DNA of 64,000 nt from Pelagicoccus sp. SDUM812003 (GCF_031127815.1 NZ_JARXHY010000018.1:1-64000), one strand, 5' to 3'. Shown: positions 48,771-58,144, counted from the stretch's first letter. Made by a program: numbers and translations. Notes: generated by a model from the letters alone, not told the origin.

Positions 48771-49841
48771 ATGGCAAAAGTCAGCCAACAGCTCATCGCC
48801 GACCAGCTCAACATCTGCCGCACCACCGTGTCCCGCTGCTTCTCCAACCGCGCCAAGATCAATCCCGAAACGCGCGCGAAGGTGCTCGAGCTGGCGGCCC
48901 AGCTGGGGTATCGCTACACGCCACAGCGTACTCGCAAGGGCAAGCGCGTCAACCGAGCGACGGAGATTGGCGTGCTCATCGCCTCCAGTCAGGAAATGAT
49001 CGAGCTGCCCTTCCCCTCGCAATACCTGCTCAAGGGCGTCAGCGAACGGGCCGCCTCGCTGGACCTGTCGCTCGACGTGCGCTACGTGGATCCCGCCGAG
49101 CTGGACGTGCTGGTGGATACCAACCGCACGCCCAAGGGGCTGCGTCGGGGAAGCGGGGCCTGGGACGGCGCCGTGCTCATCTTCCCGTTCACTCCGGAAA
49201 CGGTGGCCCGACTATCCAGCCGGTTGCCGACGGTCTCCATCGCGGAGGACTACAGCGACGCGGGCATCGACAGCATCGACGTCGACCACCACGCCGGCAT
49301 TCAAAAGGTCGTCACTCATCTCGCCGAGCTCGGCCATACCCGAATCGGTTTCGTGAGCTGGCGCTACTCGGTGGAAAACCCCTGGGTGTTTCGCCGATTC
49401 GGAGCCTTCGTGGACAGCCTCTACCGCCACGGCCTGCCCTTCGACCCGCAGCTCGCCCTGAACGTGCGCAAAGGCCAGAATATCGAAACCGCCGACCTGG
49501 CGGCGGAGGTGGCGAAACGTTCCCGCGGCGGCGCCACCGCCTGGGTCTGCGCCGCGGACCATCAGGCCTACCGCCTGATCGCGGATCTTCGCAAGCACGC
49601 CATCAGCGTGCCGGAGGACTGCGCCATCACCGGCTTCGACGGCATCGCCCCTCCGCCGGGCATGCCCATGCTGACCTCCATCAAAGTGCCTCTAGAGGAA
49701 ATGGGGGCCTCCGCCGTGACGCGACTTCTCGACCGCATCAACAACCCGTCCGCCCATCGGCGCCACAACCTGGTGGAGGGTCGCATCGTGCAAGGCCACA
49801 CCACGCGCCCCTTGCCGGCATACACCGTCACCAGCGCCTAG
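48771..49841 (+). CDS. LacI-family transcriptional regulator 2
   Basis: From the ATG at 48771 the 356-residue product begins directly with a LacI helix-turn-helix (KVSQQLIADQLNICRTTVSR), has a hinge followed by RKGKRVNRATEIGVLI, and a sugar-binding effector domain (about residues 65-350) with DCAITGFDGIAPPPGMPMLT. An upstream in-frame ATG at 48642 would run through the operator repeats, so 48771 is preferred. It is convergent with the ribokinase gene, 15 bases apart. It may control ribokinase or the downstream plus-strand sugar genes. Confidence 0.9.
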   Translation: MAKVSQQLIADQLNICRTTVSRCFSNRAKINPETRAKVLELAAQLGYRYTPQRTRKGKRVNRATEIGVLIASSQEMIELPFPSQYLLKGVSERAASLDLSLDVRYVDPAELDVLVDTNRTPKGLRRGSGAWDGAVLIFPFTPETVARLSSRLPTVSIAEDYSDAGIDSIDVDHHAGIQKVVTHLAELGHTRIGFVSWRYSVENPWVFRRFGAFVDSLYRHGLPFDPQLALNVRKGQNIETADLAAEVAKRSRGGATAWVCAADHQAYRLIADLRKHAISVPEDCAITGFDGIAPPPGMPMLTSIKVPLEEMGASAVTRLLDRINNPSAHRRHNLVEGRIVQGHTTRPLPAYTVTSA

Positions 49842-49856
49842 CGAGCCGCCCCACAA

Positions 49857-50783
49857 CTAGGAGGAGATCGAAAATCCGCTCGCCTCCTCGAATGTCGGCA
49901 TGCTGGCCTGGGCCCCGTGGCGAGTGACCGATAAGGAGGCGGCGTCGCAGGCGAATCGCAGCGCAGCGGCCTCGTCCTGCCCTCGGCTCAACGCCACCGC
50001 GAACGCCGCGTTGAAACAGTCGCCCGCCGCTGTCGTATCCACGACCCGAACACTCCGCGCCTGACGTCGAACGACCAGATCGGCGCCGACCAGGCAGGCC
50101 CCCGCCTCGCCCAGCTTCACCACAACCTTGCCCACCCCTCTGGCAATGAGCGAACGAGCCATCGCGATCACCTCATCCATGGGCGGCGACTCCTCCTGCG
50201 AGCGCCCGAGCAGGGCCCGCAGTTCGCTTTGATTAGGAGTCAAGTAGTCGACCAGCGAAAGCATCGAATCGTCGAGCGCCCGAGCCGGAGCCGGATCCAG
50301 GATGGTCACGCATCCGCCCTGCCTAGCTCGACGCAGCCCCTCCGCAACGGTTTCCAATGGGGTCTCTAGCTGAAACAAGGCGAATCGGGCCGCGGAAAAG
50401 GCGTCGCGATCCCGCTCCAGCTCACCAGACGTGTAGGCCCCGTTCGCGCCCGGAACCACCACGATGCGGTTCTGCCCATCGCCATCCACCGTGATCGCCG
50501 CCACGCCAGTGCCCGTTTTCTCAATACAGCGCACGCGCTCCACGTCCACACCGACCGAGCGCAAGCCCTCCCGAAGCGCCACCCCGTATTCATCCTGCCC
50601 CACCCGGCCCAGCATCGACACGGCGCCACCGAGCCGAGCCGCCGCGAAGGCCTGATTGGCTCCCTTGCCACCATGGAAAACCTCGAACCGTTCGCCCGCG
50701 ACCGTTTCGCCCCCTTGCGGGGCTCTCGTCGCGGTCACCACCAGATCCGCGTTCAGACTCCCTAGCACCAGAATCTCGCTCAT
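49857..50783 (-). CDS. rbsK: Ribokinase
   Basis: From the ATG at 50783, preceded by GGAAGGAAAGACG, the 308-residue protein is a PfkB-family ribokinase. It has the N-terminal VLGSLNADLVV, the substrate motif GGKGANQA, and the catalytic DTTAAGDCFNAAFAVAL with its general-base Asp. It phosphorylates D-ribose to ribose-5-phosphate. It is divergent from the phosphodiesterase/oxidase/nucleoside-hydrolase-like genes, which could release ribose from nucleosides. An upstream frame to 50963 has no ribosome-binding site and is rejected. Confidence 0.9.
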   Translation of the reverse strand: MSEILVLGSLNADLVVTATRAPQGGETVAGERFEVFHGGKGANQAFAAARLGGAVSMLGRVGQDEYGVALREGLRSVGVDVERVRCIEKTGTGVAAITVDGDGQNRIVVVPGANGAYTSGELERDRDAFSAARFALFQLETPLETVAEGLRRARQGGCVTILDPAPARALDDSMLSLVDYLTPNQSELRALLGRSQEESPPMDEVIAMARSLIARGVGKVVVKLGEAGACLVGADLVVRRQARSVRVVDTTAAGDCFNAAFAVALSRGQDEAAALRFACDAASLSVTRHGAQASMPTFEEASGFSISS

Positions 50784-50897
50784 CGTCTTTCCTTCCATTT
50801 GAAAACGCCGGCCCTGCCGCCCGGCAGAGGCATCGTTTCCGCTACGCAAACCCCGCTGGAAGTTTGCGTCGAGCCTGGATTGACTCAAACTGTCCCT

Positions 50898-51764
50898 ATG
50901 CCAATCCAGCTCCCTCGCTACTGCAGACCTCTGATCCTTTGCCTGCTCGGCGTCGGCTCGCAAGCTCGAGCGGACGAACCCGCTCTATGCTTGATGAGCT
51001 ACAACATCCGGCTCGACACGGACCGCGACGGAGAAAACCGCTGGGATCTTCGAAAGGAGCAGCTGGCCGCTCAAATCGCCTCCACCGCGCCCGACGTGCT
51101 TGGCATCCAGGAAGGCCTGCCCCAACAGGTCGACTTCCTGCAAAACGCCTTGACCGAATACGCCTTCCTAGGAGTCGGTCGCGACGACGGGGCGAAGGCG
51201 GGCGAGCACAGCGCCCTGTTCTACCGGACCGATCGGGTGAGGCTGCTCGACTCTGGGACCTTCTGGCTCTCGGAAACGCCAAACGCGCCTTCCTTCGGAT
51301 GGGGAGCGGCCCACCGGCGGATCTGCACCTACGCTCGCTTCAAGGACAAGACCAGCCAAGCGACGTATTGGGTTTTCAATACGCATTTCGATCATGAAGC
51401 CGCCGAAGCGCGACTCAACGGCGCGAACCTGATTCTCGATCGCATGAAACGGCTTGCCCGAAAGGACGAGCCAGCCTTCCTGATGGGCGATCTGAACGCG
51501 ACCCCGAGCTCTCCTCCGATCGAGCGAATAAAGGAAACCCTAGCCGACGCCAGGGACCACAGCCCAGCGCCGCCTTTCGGATCCGAAGGCACCTTCAATG
51601 GATTCGATCCTTCCCGACTCGCCGAAGAGCGCATCGACTATCAGTTCTTCAAACCCGACACCGCTCGCGTGCTTTCCTATGCGGTTCGAAGCGATCTGGT
51701 AAACCAACGCTACCTATCGGATCACTTCCCCGTCGTAGTCAGGTATCAACTACTGGACCGCTAA
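50898..51764 (+). CDS. Secreted endonuclease/exonuclease/phosphatase-fold protein
   Basis: From the ATG at 50898 the 288-residue protein has a signal peptide (IQLPRYCRPLILCLLGVGSQARA) and an endonuclease/exonuclease/phosphatase domain. It has MSYNIRLDTDRDGENRW, the metal Glu in GIQEGLPQQV, FNTHFDHE, the catalytic LMGDLNATP and the terminal SDHFPVV. Members act on phosphodiesters of nucleic acids, phospholipids or inositol phosphates. The closest general type is the secreted EEP hydrolase found beside carbohydrate genes. Substrate unknown; 46 bases to the next gene suggests cotranscription. Confidence 0.86.
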   Translation: MPIQLPRYCRPLILCLLGVGSQARADEPALCLMSYNIRLDTDRDGENRWDLRKEQLAAQIASTAPDVLGIQEGLPQQVDFLQNALTEYAFLGVGRDDGAKAGEHSALFYRTDRVRLLDSGTFWLSETPNAPSFGWGAAHRRICTYARFKDKTSQATYWVFNTHFDHEAAEARLNGANLILDRMKRLARKDEPAFLMGDLNATPSSPPIERIKETLADARDHSPAPPFGSEGTFNGFDPSRLAEERIDYQFFKPDTARVLSYAVRSDLVNQRYLSDHFPVVVRYQLLDR

Positions 51765-51810
51765 CTCCAAACCGACATCGCAAAGCAAAGCCTTCGACTC
51801 TCTTCAAGCC

Positions 51811-53073
51811 ATGCGTACCGGAAATACGAATTGGGCAGGCAACCACGTCTACCACGCTTCGGAAACCATCGAGCCTGAATCCGTGGAGGAACTGCAGGAA
51901 CGAGTCAGCCGGACCTTGAAGCTCAAGGCGCTCGGCACGCGCCACTGCTTCAACGACATCGCGGACACCGACGCCGCCCATGTCTCCCTCGCCAGCCTGA
52001 ACCGCATCCTCGAGCTCGATCGCGACAAAATGACCGTGACCATCGAAGGCGGCGTTCGCTACGGCCACCTTTGCAGGTTCCTGCACGAGAGGGGCTACGC
52101 TCTCGCAAACCTCGCTTCGCTTCCCCACATCTCCGTCGCCGGAGCGATCGCCACTGCCACTCATGGCTCAGGTGTGAACAACGGAAATCTCGCCACCAGC
52201 GTGGAAAAGCTGGACCTAGTGGCCGCGAACGGAACTCTGTATCATTTTTCCAGATACAAAAACGCGAACACCCTACCGGGAGTCATCGTAAACCTAGGAG
52301 CCCTCGGCGTGGTGGCCAAGATAACCTTGTCGATCGAGCAAAGCTATCAGGTGCGGCAGGACCTCTATACGGATCTGCCGCTCTCGCAGATCGACCGATA
52401 CCTCGACGCCATCCTCTCGTCTGCCTACAGCGTGAGCCTCTTCACCGACTGGACACAGGACAGCTTTCATCAGATCTGGCTGAAGACCCGTCTCGACCAA
52501 AACCCGCATTTCGCGCCGCCGAGCAAGCTGTATGGCGCAACGCTCGCTTCGGGTAAGAAGCACCCGCTACCGAATCACGATCCTGTCAACTGCACCGAGC
52601 AACTCGGGCAGCCCGGGCCGTGGCACGAGCGCCTGCCACACTTCAGACTCGACTACACGCCAAGCAGCGGGGAGGAGCTGCAAAGCGAGTACTACGTCCC
52701 CCGCCAATACGCTAGCGATGCGGTCGAACAGCTCTTCACCCTACGCGAACGGATCGCTCCGCACGTATTCGTTTCGGAAATACGCGCCATCCGCTCCGAT
52801 AGCCTTTGGCTCAGCCCTTGCTATCAACAGGACTGCGTCGCCATCCATTTCACCTGGAAGCCGAAATGGAGCGAGGTGGCGCAACTGCTGCCGGCCATCG
52901 AATCCAAGCTCGAACCCTTCCAGGCCATTCCCCACTGGGGCAAGCTCTCGACCATGCCTGCTAAACAAATAGCCGAACGCTACGAGCGCTTCGGCGACTT
53001 CCGAACGATCCGCGGTCAGCTCGACCCGACGGACAAGTTTCAAAACCCCTTCCTCAAGCGCCTGTTCGCCTGA
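51811..53073 (+). CDS. Alditol (xylitol-type) oxidase, FAD-dependent
   Basis: The 420-residue protein is a VAO/PCMH-fold FAD oxidase. GTRHCFNDIADT contains His45, which aligns with the covalent flavin His of alditol oxidase. PHISVAGAIATATHGSGVNN is the FAD-binding loop, and a C-terminal D-arabinono-1,4-lactone-oxidase domain (about residues 180-415) ends in GQLDPTDKFQNPFLKRL. It oxidises C1 of polyols such as xylitol, sorbitol or the terminal hydroxyl of a sugar acid lactone, releasing H2O2. No signal peptide is seen, so it is cytoplasmic. It is in line with the EEP and nucleoside-hydrolase-like genes. Confidence 0.85.
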   Translation: MRTGNTNWAGNHVYHASETIEPESVEELQERVSRTLKLKALGTRHCFNDIADTDAAHVSLASLNRILELDRDKMTVTIEGGVRYGHLCRFLHERGYALANLASLPHISVAGAIATATHGSGVNNGNLATSVEKLDLVAANGTLYHFSRYKNANTLPGVIVNLGALGVVAKITLSIEQSYQVRQDLYTDLPLSQIDRYLDAILSSAYSVSLFTDWTQDSFHQIWLKTRLDQNPHFAPPSKLYGATLASGKKHPLPNHDPVNCTEQLGQPGPWHERLPHFRLDYTPSSGEELQSEYYVPRQYASDAVEQLFTLRERIAPHVFVSEIRAIRSDSLWLSPCYQQDCVAIHFTWKPKWSEVAQLLPAIESKLEPFQAIPHWGKLSTMPAKQIAERYERFGDFRTIRGQLDPTDKFQNPFLKRLFA

Positions 53074-53110
53074 CCACCGGCCTTGCCTCCACTGCCCAAC
53101 CCCTCAAGCC

Positions 53111-54109
53111 TTGCGCATCGTGAAAACCATCATCTTCAGCCTCGTCCTCCTGATCGGCCTGCCCACGCTCGACGCGGCGCCCAAGCCTACCGTGCTCTCG
53201 ACCGACATCGGCGGTGACATCGACGACACCTGGGCCCTGGCCCACCTCCTGCGCTCTCCCGAACTCAAGCTGGACCTGCTGCTCACGGAAACCGGGGAGC
53301 CCGCCTACCGAGCCAGCGTGGCTGCCAAACTGCTCGAACGCGCCGAGCGCGCGGATGTGGAAATCGCCTTGGGATCGGAAACGGGGAAAATGAAGGATCA
53401 GGATCGGCATCAGGGGCCCTGGGTAGAGGACTACCAGCTCGGCAGCTATCCAGGAGCCGTTCATCAGGACGGCGTGCAAGCCTTCATCGACTACGTGCGA
53501 AACAGCGAAGCGGACACCATCACCGTTATCGCCATCGGCCCCGCGCCGAATCTAGCGGAAGCAGTGGCCCGAGCGCCCGACGTCGCGAGAAAGTGCGAGC
53601 TGTTCGGCATGCATGGCAGCATCGACGTCGGCTACGACGGAGCGACGTCTCCGTCAGCTGAATACAATGTCGTCGCGGACGTGCCCGCCTTCCGCAAGCT
53701 GATGGCCGCGCCTTGGAAATCGGTTTCCCTCACCCCGCTCGACACCTGCGGCCTGATGCTGCTGGAGGGCTCGAACTATCAAAAGATATGGCGGTCCACC
53801 GACGATGCCCTGCTTCGCTCCGTCATCGAGAACTACTGCATCTGGGCTCCGCGAGTGCCGTGGATGGAGTGCGATTTCTTCACGCAGAAGACATCCACCT
53901 TGTTCGACGACGTCGCCGTGCTGATGGCCTACTCGAATTCGTTTCTTGAATACGAAACCATACGCTTTTCCGTCAGCGATGAAGGATACACCGTGCGCGA
54001 TCCCAACGGACCCTTCACCGCTCGCTTCGCCATCAGATGGGACGATATGAGCGGCTTCCAAGATTGGCTCACCCAGCGGCTGCTTGGCCGCCACGCCGAT
54101 GGGCCTTAG
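53111..54109 (+). CDS. Secreted nucleoside-hydrolase-like protein
   Basis: The start is TTG at 53111 (a GTG at 53120 is an equal candidate); the product is about 330 residues. A signal peptide (RIVKTIIFSLVLLIGLPTLDA) precedes an IU-nucleoside-hydrolase domain with the Ca2+-binding aspartate cluster STDIGGDIDDTWAL. However, the catalytic His of typical members (HDP-like) is absent: the segment reads TLFDDVAVLMAYSN. It may belong to a divergent secreted subfamily that hydrolyses a ribosyl bond with altered chemistry, or a different glycoside. It is 37 bases after the alditol oxidase and faces the GH5 gene. Confidence 0.8.
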   Translation: MRIVKTIIFSLVLLIGLPTLDAAPKPTVLSTDIGGDIDDTWALAHLLRSPELKLDLLLTETGEPAYRASVAAKLLERAERADVEIALGSETGKMKDQDRHQGPWVEDYQLGSYPGAVHQDGVQAFIDYVRNSEADTITVIAIGPAPNLAEAVARAPDVARKCELFGMHGSIDVGYDGATSPSAEYNVVADVPAFRKLMAAPWKSVSLTPLDTCGLMLLEGSNYQKIWRSTDDALLRSVIENYCIWAPRVPWMECDFFTQKTSTLFDDVAVLMAYSNSFLEYETIRFSVSDEGYTVRDPNGPFTARFAIRWDDMSGFQDWLTQRLLGRHADGP

Positions 54110-54127
54110 CGAGGGACACGGAACGCC

Positions 54128-55183
54128 CTACGGGTTGAGCTCCTCCATCTTGCGCTTGAAGAAACGGCCCTGACGGGAGGGCGTGTAGTCCCAATCGTCC
54201 AGCAGCTGGGGCGACCACTGAGCATCGAACACCCAAACCGTCCAGGAAATGCCTCGCTCCTCGAAGAACGCGATGATCGCCTCTCCGTACTCCTCATCGG
54301 CGATGACCGGGTTGTGAGCCCCGGGACCGTCGGCCGACATGAAGCCGAACTCGGTGCAAATCATTGGGTAGGTCTCGGCGACGTAGCCCCAATCCGTTTC
54401 CCATTTTCCCTCCCAAGGCTGAGCGCGCTTTTGCGGGTAGGGGTGAGCGACGTAGCCCACGCCTTCGAAATCGATCGGATCGTTGCGCACGCTGGTCAGA
54501 TCGTAGCCCCAGTTGAAACCAGCCACCAGCGGTATCGCGTCGGGATTGTTCTGACGGATCATGTAAATGATCTCCTCCATATACGCCTTGTAGTCCGCCC
54601 AGGGGAGCCGGCCCATCTTGCCGCCGCGATTGGTCGGCTCGTTCCAAAGCTCGTAGAACGCCACCGCGTTGTTCTCACGGTAGCGTTGGGCGATGGTGTA
54701 CCAGAAGCGCATGGTCTCGCCCCGGTCCGTGATGTAAACGTCGCGATGGTAGATATCCGTCAACGGGTTTCCGATGGAATGCCAGTCGATGATGACGTAC
54801 ATGCCGAGCTCAGCCGACCACTGGACCGCCTGGTCCAACAAGGCCAAATACGCCTCCTCGCCCGTGTCTCGCCAATCCTTGGGATGCACGCAGATCCTCA
54901 CCACATTGGCGTTCCAGCTGGCGATTTGCTCGAAATAGCCCCTTCCCCAAAGCCCTCGCTCCACCAGCGAAGCGGGATCGCTGGTGGCCACGCCGCGCAG
55001 CACAACCGTCTCCCCCTCTTCGTCGACAAACCGGTTTCCCTCCACCGAGAGCTTCGCAAGGTTCCGGCTGGCTTCGAGAGCCGCCCTTCCATCGCTAAAG
55101 GTCTGCTCGGCGCCACGCAGGGAGACGGCGGCGAGCAAAGCGGCGAAAAGAGCGAAGAGCATTCTGGGGCTGAGCGCTGTCAT
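54128..55183 (-). CDS. Secreted GH5 endoglycosidase (cellulase family)
   Basis: From the ATG at 55183 the 351-residue enzyme has a signal peptide (cleavage near residue 24) and one GH5 TIM-barrel. The acid/base is Glu182 in LWNEPT and the nucleophile is Glu278 in CTEFGF. YVIIDWHSIGNP and VGYVAHPYPQ are supporting motifs. A frame extending upstream (55207, 55297) is possible but adds no signal. There is no carbohydrate-binding module. Subfamily, hence beta-1,4-glucan versus mannan activity, is not decided. It is convergent with the nucleoside-hydrolase-like gene. Confidence 0.9.
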   Translation of the reverse strand: MTALSPRMLFALFAALLAAVSLRGAEQTFSDGRAALEASRNLAKLSVEGNRFVDEEGETVVLRGVATSDPASLVERGLWGRGYFEQIASWNANVVRICVHPKDWRDTGEEAYLALLDQAVQWSAELGMYVIIDWHSIGNPLTDIYHRDVYITDRGETMRFWYTIAQRYRENNAVAFYELWNEPTNRGGKMGRLPWADYKAYMEEIIYMIRQNNPDAIPLVAGFNWGYDLTSVRNDPIDFEGVGYVAHPYPQKRAQPWEGKWETDWGYVAETYPMICTEFGFMSADGPGAHNPVIADEEYGEAIIAFFEERGISWTVWVFDAQWSPQLLDDWDYTPSRQGRFFKRKMEELNP

Positions 55184-55363
55184 GATCAGGTTGGGTCGAA
55201 AAGTCATTTGGAAGGATCGCGCTTGAACGAAAACACGAGCTCGCGAAAACACGAATCTGATTTCCATTTTGTCGCCCCGATCCCGCCAAGAGCGCAACCC
55301 TGGCGCCGCTCATCCAATAGCGCCGAGGCGGGACGCTGCCCCGATTCACAGGGGGCTGACGCC

Positions 55364-55687
55364 CTAGGCCTTAGGCTTCACGAAATCGATCAGCTCGCCC
55401 ACCGTGCGGTGGGCCTCGATCGGGTGGCGCAAGGTCACCTGCTTGTTCACTTTGTAACGGTTGCGCCGGCCTTCCTTGGAGCGCGACACGATCTTGGCCG
55501 CCTCCAGCTCCGCCACGATCTTCTGCACCGCGCGCTCCGTGATGCCGACCTCCTGGGCCACCTCTCGGAGAACCTTGTCTTCCGAAAGAAAGAGACAGAG
55601 CAGCACGTGCGCGTGATTGGAAAAGAATGTCCAACTCGAGCGCTCCCTTCCGGGGCCCGCCTTGGAATCGTCTGAGGTACTTGCCAT
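55364..55687 (-). CDS. Winged-helix transcriptional regulator (ArsR/MarR-like)
   Basis: From the ATG at 55687 the 107-residue protein is a small winged helix. LREVAQEVGITERAVQKIVAE is the helix-turn-helix, and VSRSKEGRRNRYKVNKQVTL forms the wing. An upstream frame to 55789 has no ribosome-binding site and is Arg-rich, so it is not used. No metal-binding Cys or His is conserved, which argues against metal sensing. Its target is unknown; it lies between GH5 and GH27 but is separated from both by about 180-220 bases. Confidence 0.8.
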   Translation of the reverse strand: MASTSDDSKAGPGRERSSWTFFSNHAHVLLCLFLSEDKVLREVAQEVGITERAVQKIVAELEAAKIVSRSKEGRRNRYKVNKQVTLRHPIEAHRTVGELIDFVKPKA

Positions 55688-55906
55688 AGTGCGATCTCGT
55701 TGAAACGAAAAACTTACCGCCCGCGCCCCTCGCCTTGCAAGCTCGTTCCTACCAGCGCTTTGCCTCGCCCAGGAGACCGACAGGCCCAAGCGGCCGAGCT
55801 CCGATCAAAGAGTGACCCATCGCTACGCAATTTGTGATCTGCCAAACGGCATCGATTGACAGCGCCGCCAGCCGCCGCCCCTTTTTTGCTCGAACCCTCT
55901 ACCCGA

Positions 55907-57160
55907 ATGACTCGATTTATGAAATCGCTCCCTCACGCCCGAATCGCCCGATTCGCCACCAAAGCCATGGCCGGCCTGGCCGCCTTCACCCTGGCCATCA
56001 GCGCCAGCGCCCAGAAATTCGAAAACCTCGCCCTCACCCCGCCGATGGGCTGGAACTCCTGGAACACCTTCGAAAGCGCCATCGACGAGGACCTGATCAA
56101 GGAAACCGCCCAGGCGATGATCGACTCCGGCATGCGCGACGCAGGCTACGTCTACATCGTGATCGACGACTGCTGGTCCCTGCGCGAGCGCGACGCGGAA
56201 GGAAACCTTGTCGCCGATCCGGAAAAGTTCCCCAGCGGCATGAAGGCTCTGGCAGACTACCTGCACGAGCGCGGTTTCAAGCTCGGCATGTACGCGGACG
56301 CGGGAAAAACCACCTGCGCCGGCTACCCCGGCAGCCAAGGCCACGAGTACCAGGACGCCCGCACCTTCGCCGCCTGGGGCGTCGACTACCTCAAATACGA
56401 TTGGTGCGCCACCGGGACGCGCGACCCCATCGAAGCCTACACCACCATGCGAGACGCCCTCTACGCGGCGGGCCGACCGATCGTCTTCTCCATCTGCGAA
56501 TGGGGCGACAACGACCCCTGGCTCTGGGCCCAGGACATCGGACACCTCTGGCGCATATCCGGCGACATCTACGACTGCTGGGATTGCGAGCAAGAGTGGT
56601 CCCGCGGCTTCAAGGTCATTCTCGACCGCTACCACGAGCTGAAGCCTTCGGTCGTGGGCCGAGACGGTCTGGGCGTTTATTCCGGTCCCGACGGATGGAA
56701 CGATCTGGACATGCTGGAGGTGGGAAATCCCGGCCTCAGCGTGGCCGAGTCGCGCTCCCATTTCACTCTCTGGGCCCTCATCGGCTCCCCGCTCATGGCT
56801 GGAAACGACGTTCGCTCCATGTCTCCCGAAATCACGGAAATCCTCACCCATCCGGACGTGATCGCCATCAACCAGGACCCTGACGGCGTGGCGGCCTGGC
56901 GCTTCGGCATCGTGCCAGGCAAGCACCAGACCTGGATCAAGCCGCTGAGCGACGGCGACTGGGCCGTTTGCGTGCTCAACACCTCCGACCAGGAACAGCG
57001 CATCGAGATCGAGTGGCATCGCATGGAGCGGGCCCTCAGCGGTGAATTCGAAATCCACGACGTGTGGAACGACGTCGAGCTGGGGGACACCGACACGCCT
57101 CTCACGGCCAAGATAGGATCGCACGACGTCCTGCTCATGCGCCTTTCCCCGAAAAGATAG
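55907..57160 (+). CDS. Secreted GH27 alpha-galactosidase
   Basis: From the ATG at 55907 the 417-residue enzyme has an N-terminal signal segment (about residues 12-35, ending ISASAQ) and a GH27 TIM-barrel. TPPMGWNSWNTFE, VIDDCW and LKYDWCATG carry the nucleophile Asp165, and WRISGDIYDCW carries the acid/base Asp220. A C-terminal beta domain (about 320-415) follows. It releases terminal alpha-1,6-linked galactose from galactomannan or raffinose-type glycans. An AraC gene lies directly downstream after a strong terminator. The adjacent GH5 (opposite strand) could act on the same galactomannan; that is inference. Confidence 0.93.
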   Translation: MTRFMKSLPHARIARFATKAMAGLAAFTLAISASAQKFENLALTPPMGWNSWNTFESAIDEDLIKETAQAMIDSGMRDAGYVYIVIDDCWSLRERDAEGNLVADPEKFPSGMKALADYLHERGFKLGMYADAGKTTCAGYPGSQGHEYQDARTFAAWGVDYLKYDWCATGTRDPIEAYTTMRDALYAAGRPIVFSICEWGDNDPWLWAQDIGHLWRISGDIYDCWDCEQEWSRGFKVILDRYHELKPSVVGRDGLGVYSGPDGWNDLDMLEVGNPGLSVAESRSHFTLWALIGSPLMAGNDVRSMSPEITEILTHPDVIAINQDPDGVAAWRFGIVPGKHQTWIKPLSDGDWAVCVLNTSDQEQRIEIEWHRMERALSGEFEIHDVWNDVELGDTDTPLTAKIGSHDVLLMRLSPKR

Positions 57161-57194
57161 AGTCCGGTTTCACTCGCAGCCCCTTTGCTGTCCC

Positions 57195-57228
57195 AGCCGC
57201 CGAAGCCTCCCCTTCGGCGGCTTTTTTT
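57195..57228 (+). terminator. Rho-independent terminator of the GH27 gene
   Basis: AGCCGCCGAAG (57195-57205) and CTTCGGCGGCT (57212-57222) form a perfect 11-pair stem with a 6-base loop followed by TTTTTTT. It ends the alpha-galactosidase transcript 35 bases after its stop. Confidence 0.93.
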
Positions 57229-57306
57229 CCAGCAAACCGCCGCATGCCTCCGCGAATCGATATTCGGCCTTGCCCTCCTTGTGCAAAAACTGATCTTCGA
57301 AGGACA

Positions 57307-58110
57307 ATGAAGGAGCAGGTTTTCGCCCGCGTCGACGGAGGGGCCGAAGAAGTCAGACACGACACGCGCTACTACTGGGACAATTCGCGTCGCAGCGAGT
57401 CCAATCGCATCAATCTCCAGCGCACCCTCTCCGGCGAAGCCTTCTGGGAGGACGAAAACGGCCGCCAGAGCGTGCCAGTGGGAAAGATCATGCTCTTCAC
57501 CCAGCGCGAGAACAGCCGCTACGGGTTCCCGGCCACCGGCAGCCAGCCCTACCGCCACCGCTACCTTTCCATCGATCCCACCGCCACCGCCATCCCCATC
57601 TTCAACCGGATCCGGCAGGACTTCGGCTCGGTTCTCTCCATGCCGGCCCAATCCGAGTCCAGCGCCCTCTTCGATCAGGTCTTCCATTGCTTCTCGCAGC
57701 GCAGCTTTCGGGACCGCTATCACGAGTCGGAGCTGATCACCCGTCTGCTCACAGCCATCTACCGCCAACAGGTCGAAGAAACTCAAGACAGCGATCCGAT
57801 CGAATACGGCTACTACCTGCTGCAAAACCAGCACACTTCGCCCATCACCCTCAAGGACGTGGCCGCCCGTTGCGGGGTATCGCGCGAACACTTCATTCGC
57901 AGCTTTCACGAGCGCTACCAAGAGCCTCCTGGCAAGATCCTGCGGTCCCTGCGACTCAAGCACGCCCAATCGATCCTAGAAGCCACTCGCCTGCCGATCA
58001 AAGACGTGGCTCTAGCCTCCGGCTTCTCCTCCTCCAACGTTTTTTGCCGAGCCTTTCGCAGCGCCTTCGGCATGAGCCCAGCCGACTATCGCAAGCAGCT
58101 CGCCACTTGA
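57307..58110 (+). CDS. AraC-family transcriptional regulator 2
   Basis: From the ATG at 57307 the 267-residue protein has an N-terminal sensor domain (about residues 15-130) and two C-terminal helix-turn-helix motifs: TLKDVAARCGVSREHFIRSF and IKDVALASGFSSSNVFCRAF, ending in GMSPADYRKQL. The longer upstream frame is out of composition and includes the terminator. It probably controls the GH27 gene or the nearby GH5/GH43 genes. The sensed sugar is unknown. Confidence 0.9.
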   Translation: MKEQVFARVDGGAEEVRHDTRYYWDNSRRSESNRINLQRTLSGEAFWEDENGRQSVPVGKIMLFTQRENSRYGFPATGSQPYRHRYLSIDPTATAIPIFNRIRQDFGSVLSMPAQSESSALFDQVFHCFSQRSFRDRYHESELITRLLTAIYRQQVEETQDSDPIEYGYYLLQNQHTSPITLKDVAARCGVSREHFIRSFHERYQEPPGKILRSLRLKHAQSILEATRLPIKDVALASGFSSSNVFCRAFRSAFGMSPADYRKQLAT

Positions 58111-58123
58111 CCCTTGGAAAATT

Positions 58124-58144
58124 CGTATCGAAGCTGTCGATACG
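58124..58144. repeat. 8-base inverted repeat after the AraC gene
   Basis: CGTATCGA (58124-58131) and TCGATACG (58137-58144) pair perfectly around a 5-base loop, 14 bases after the AraC stop and 70 bases before the PqiA-like gene. No U-tract follows, so it may be an operator or transcript-end hairpin. Confidence 0.4.
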
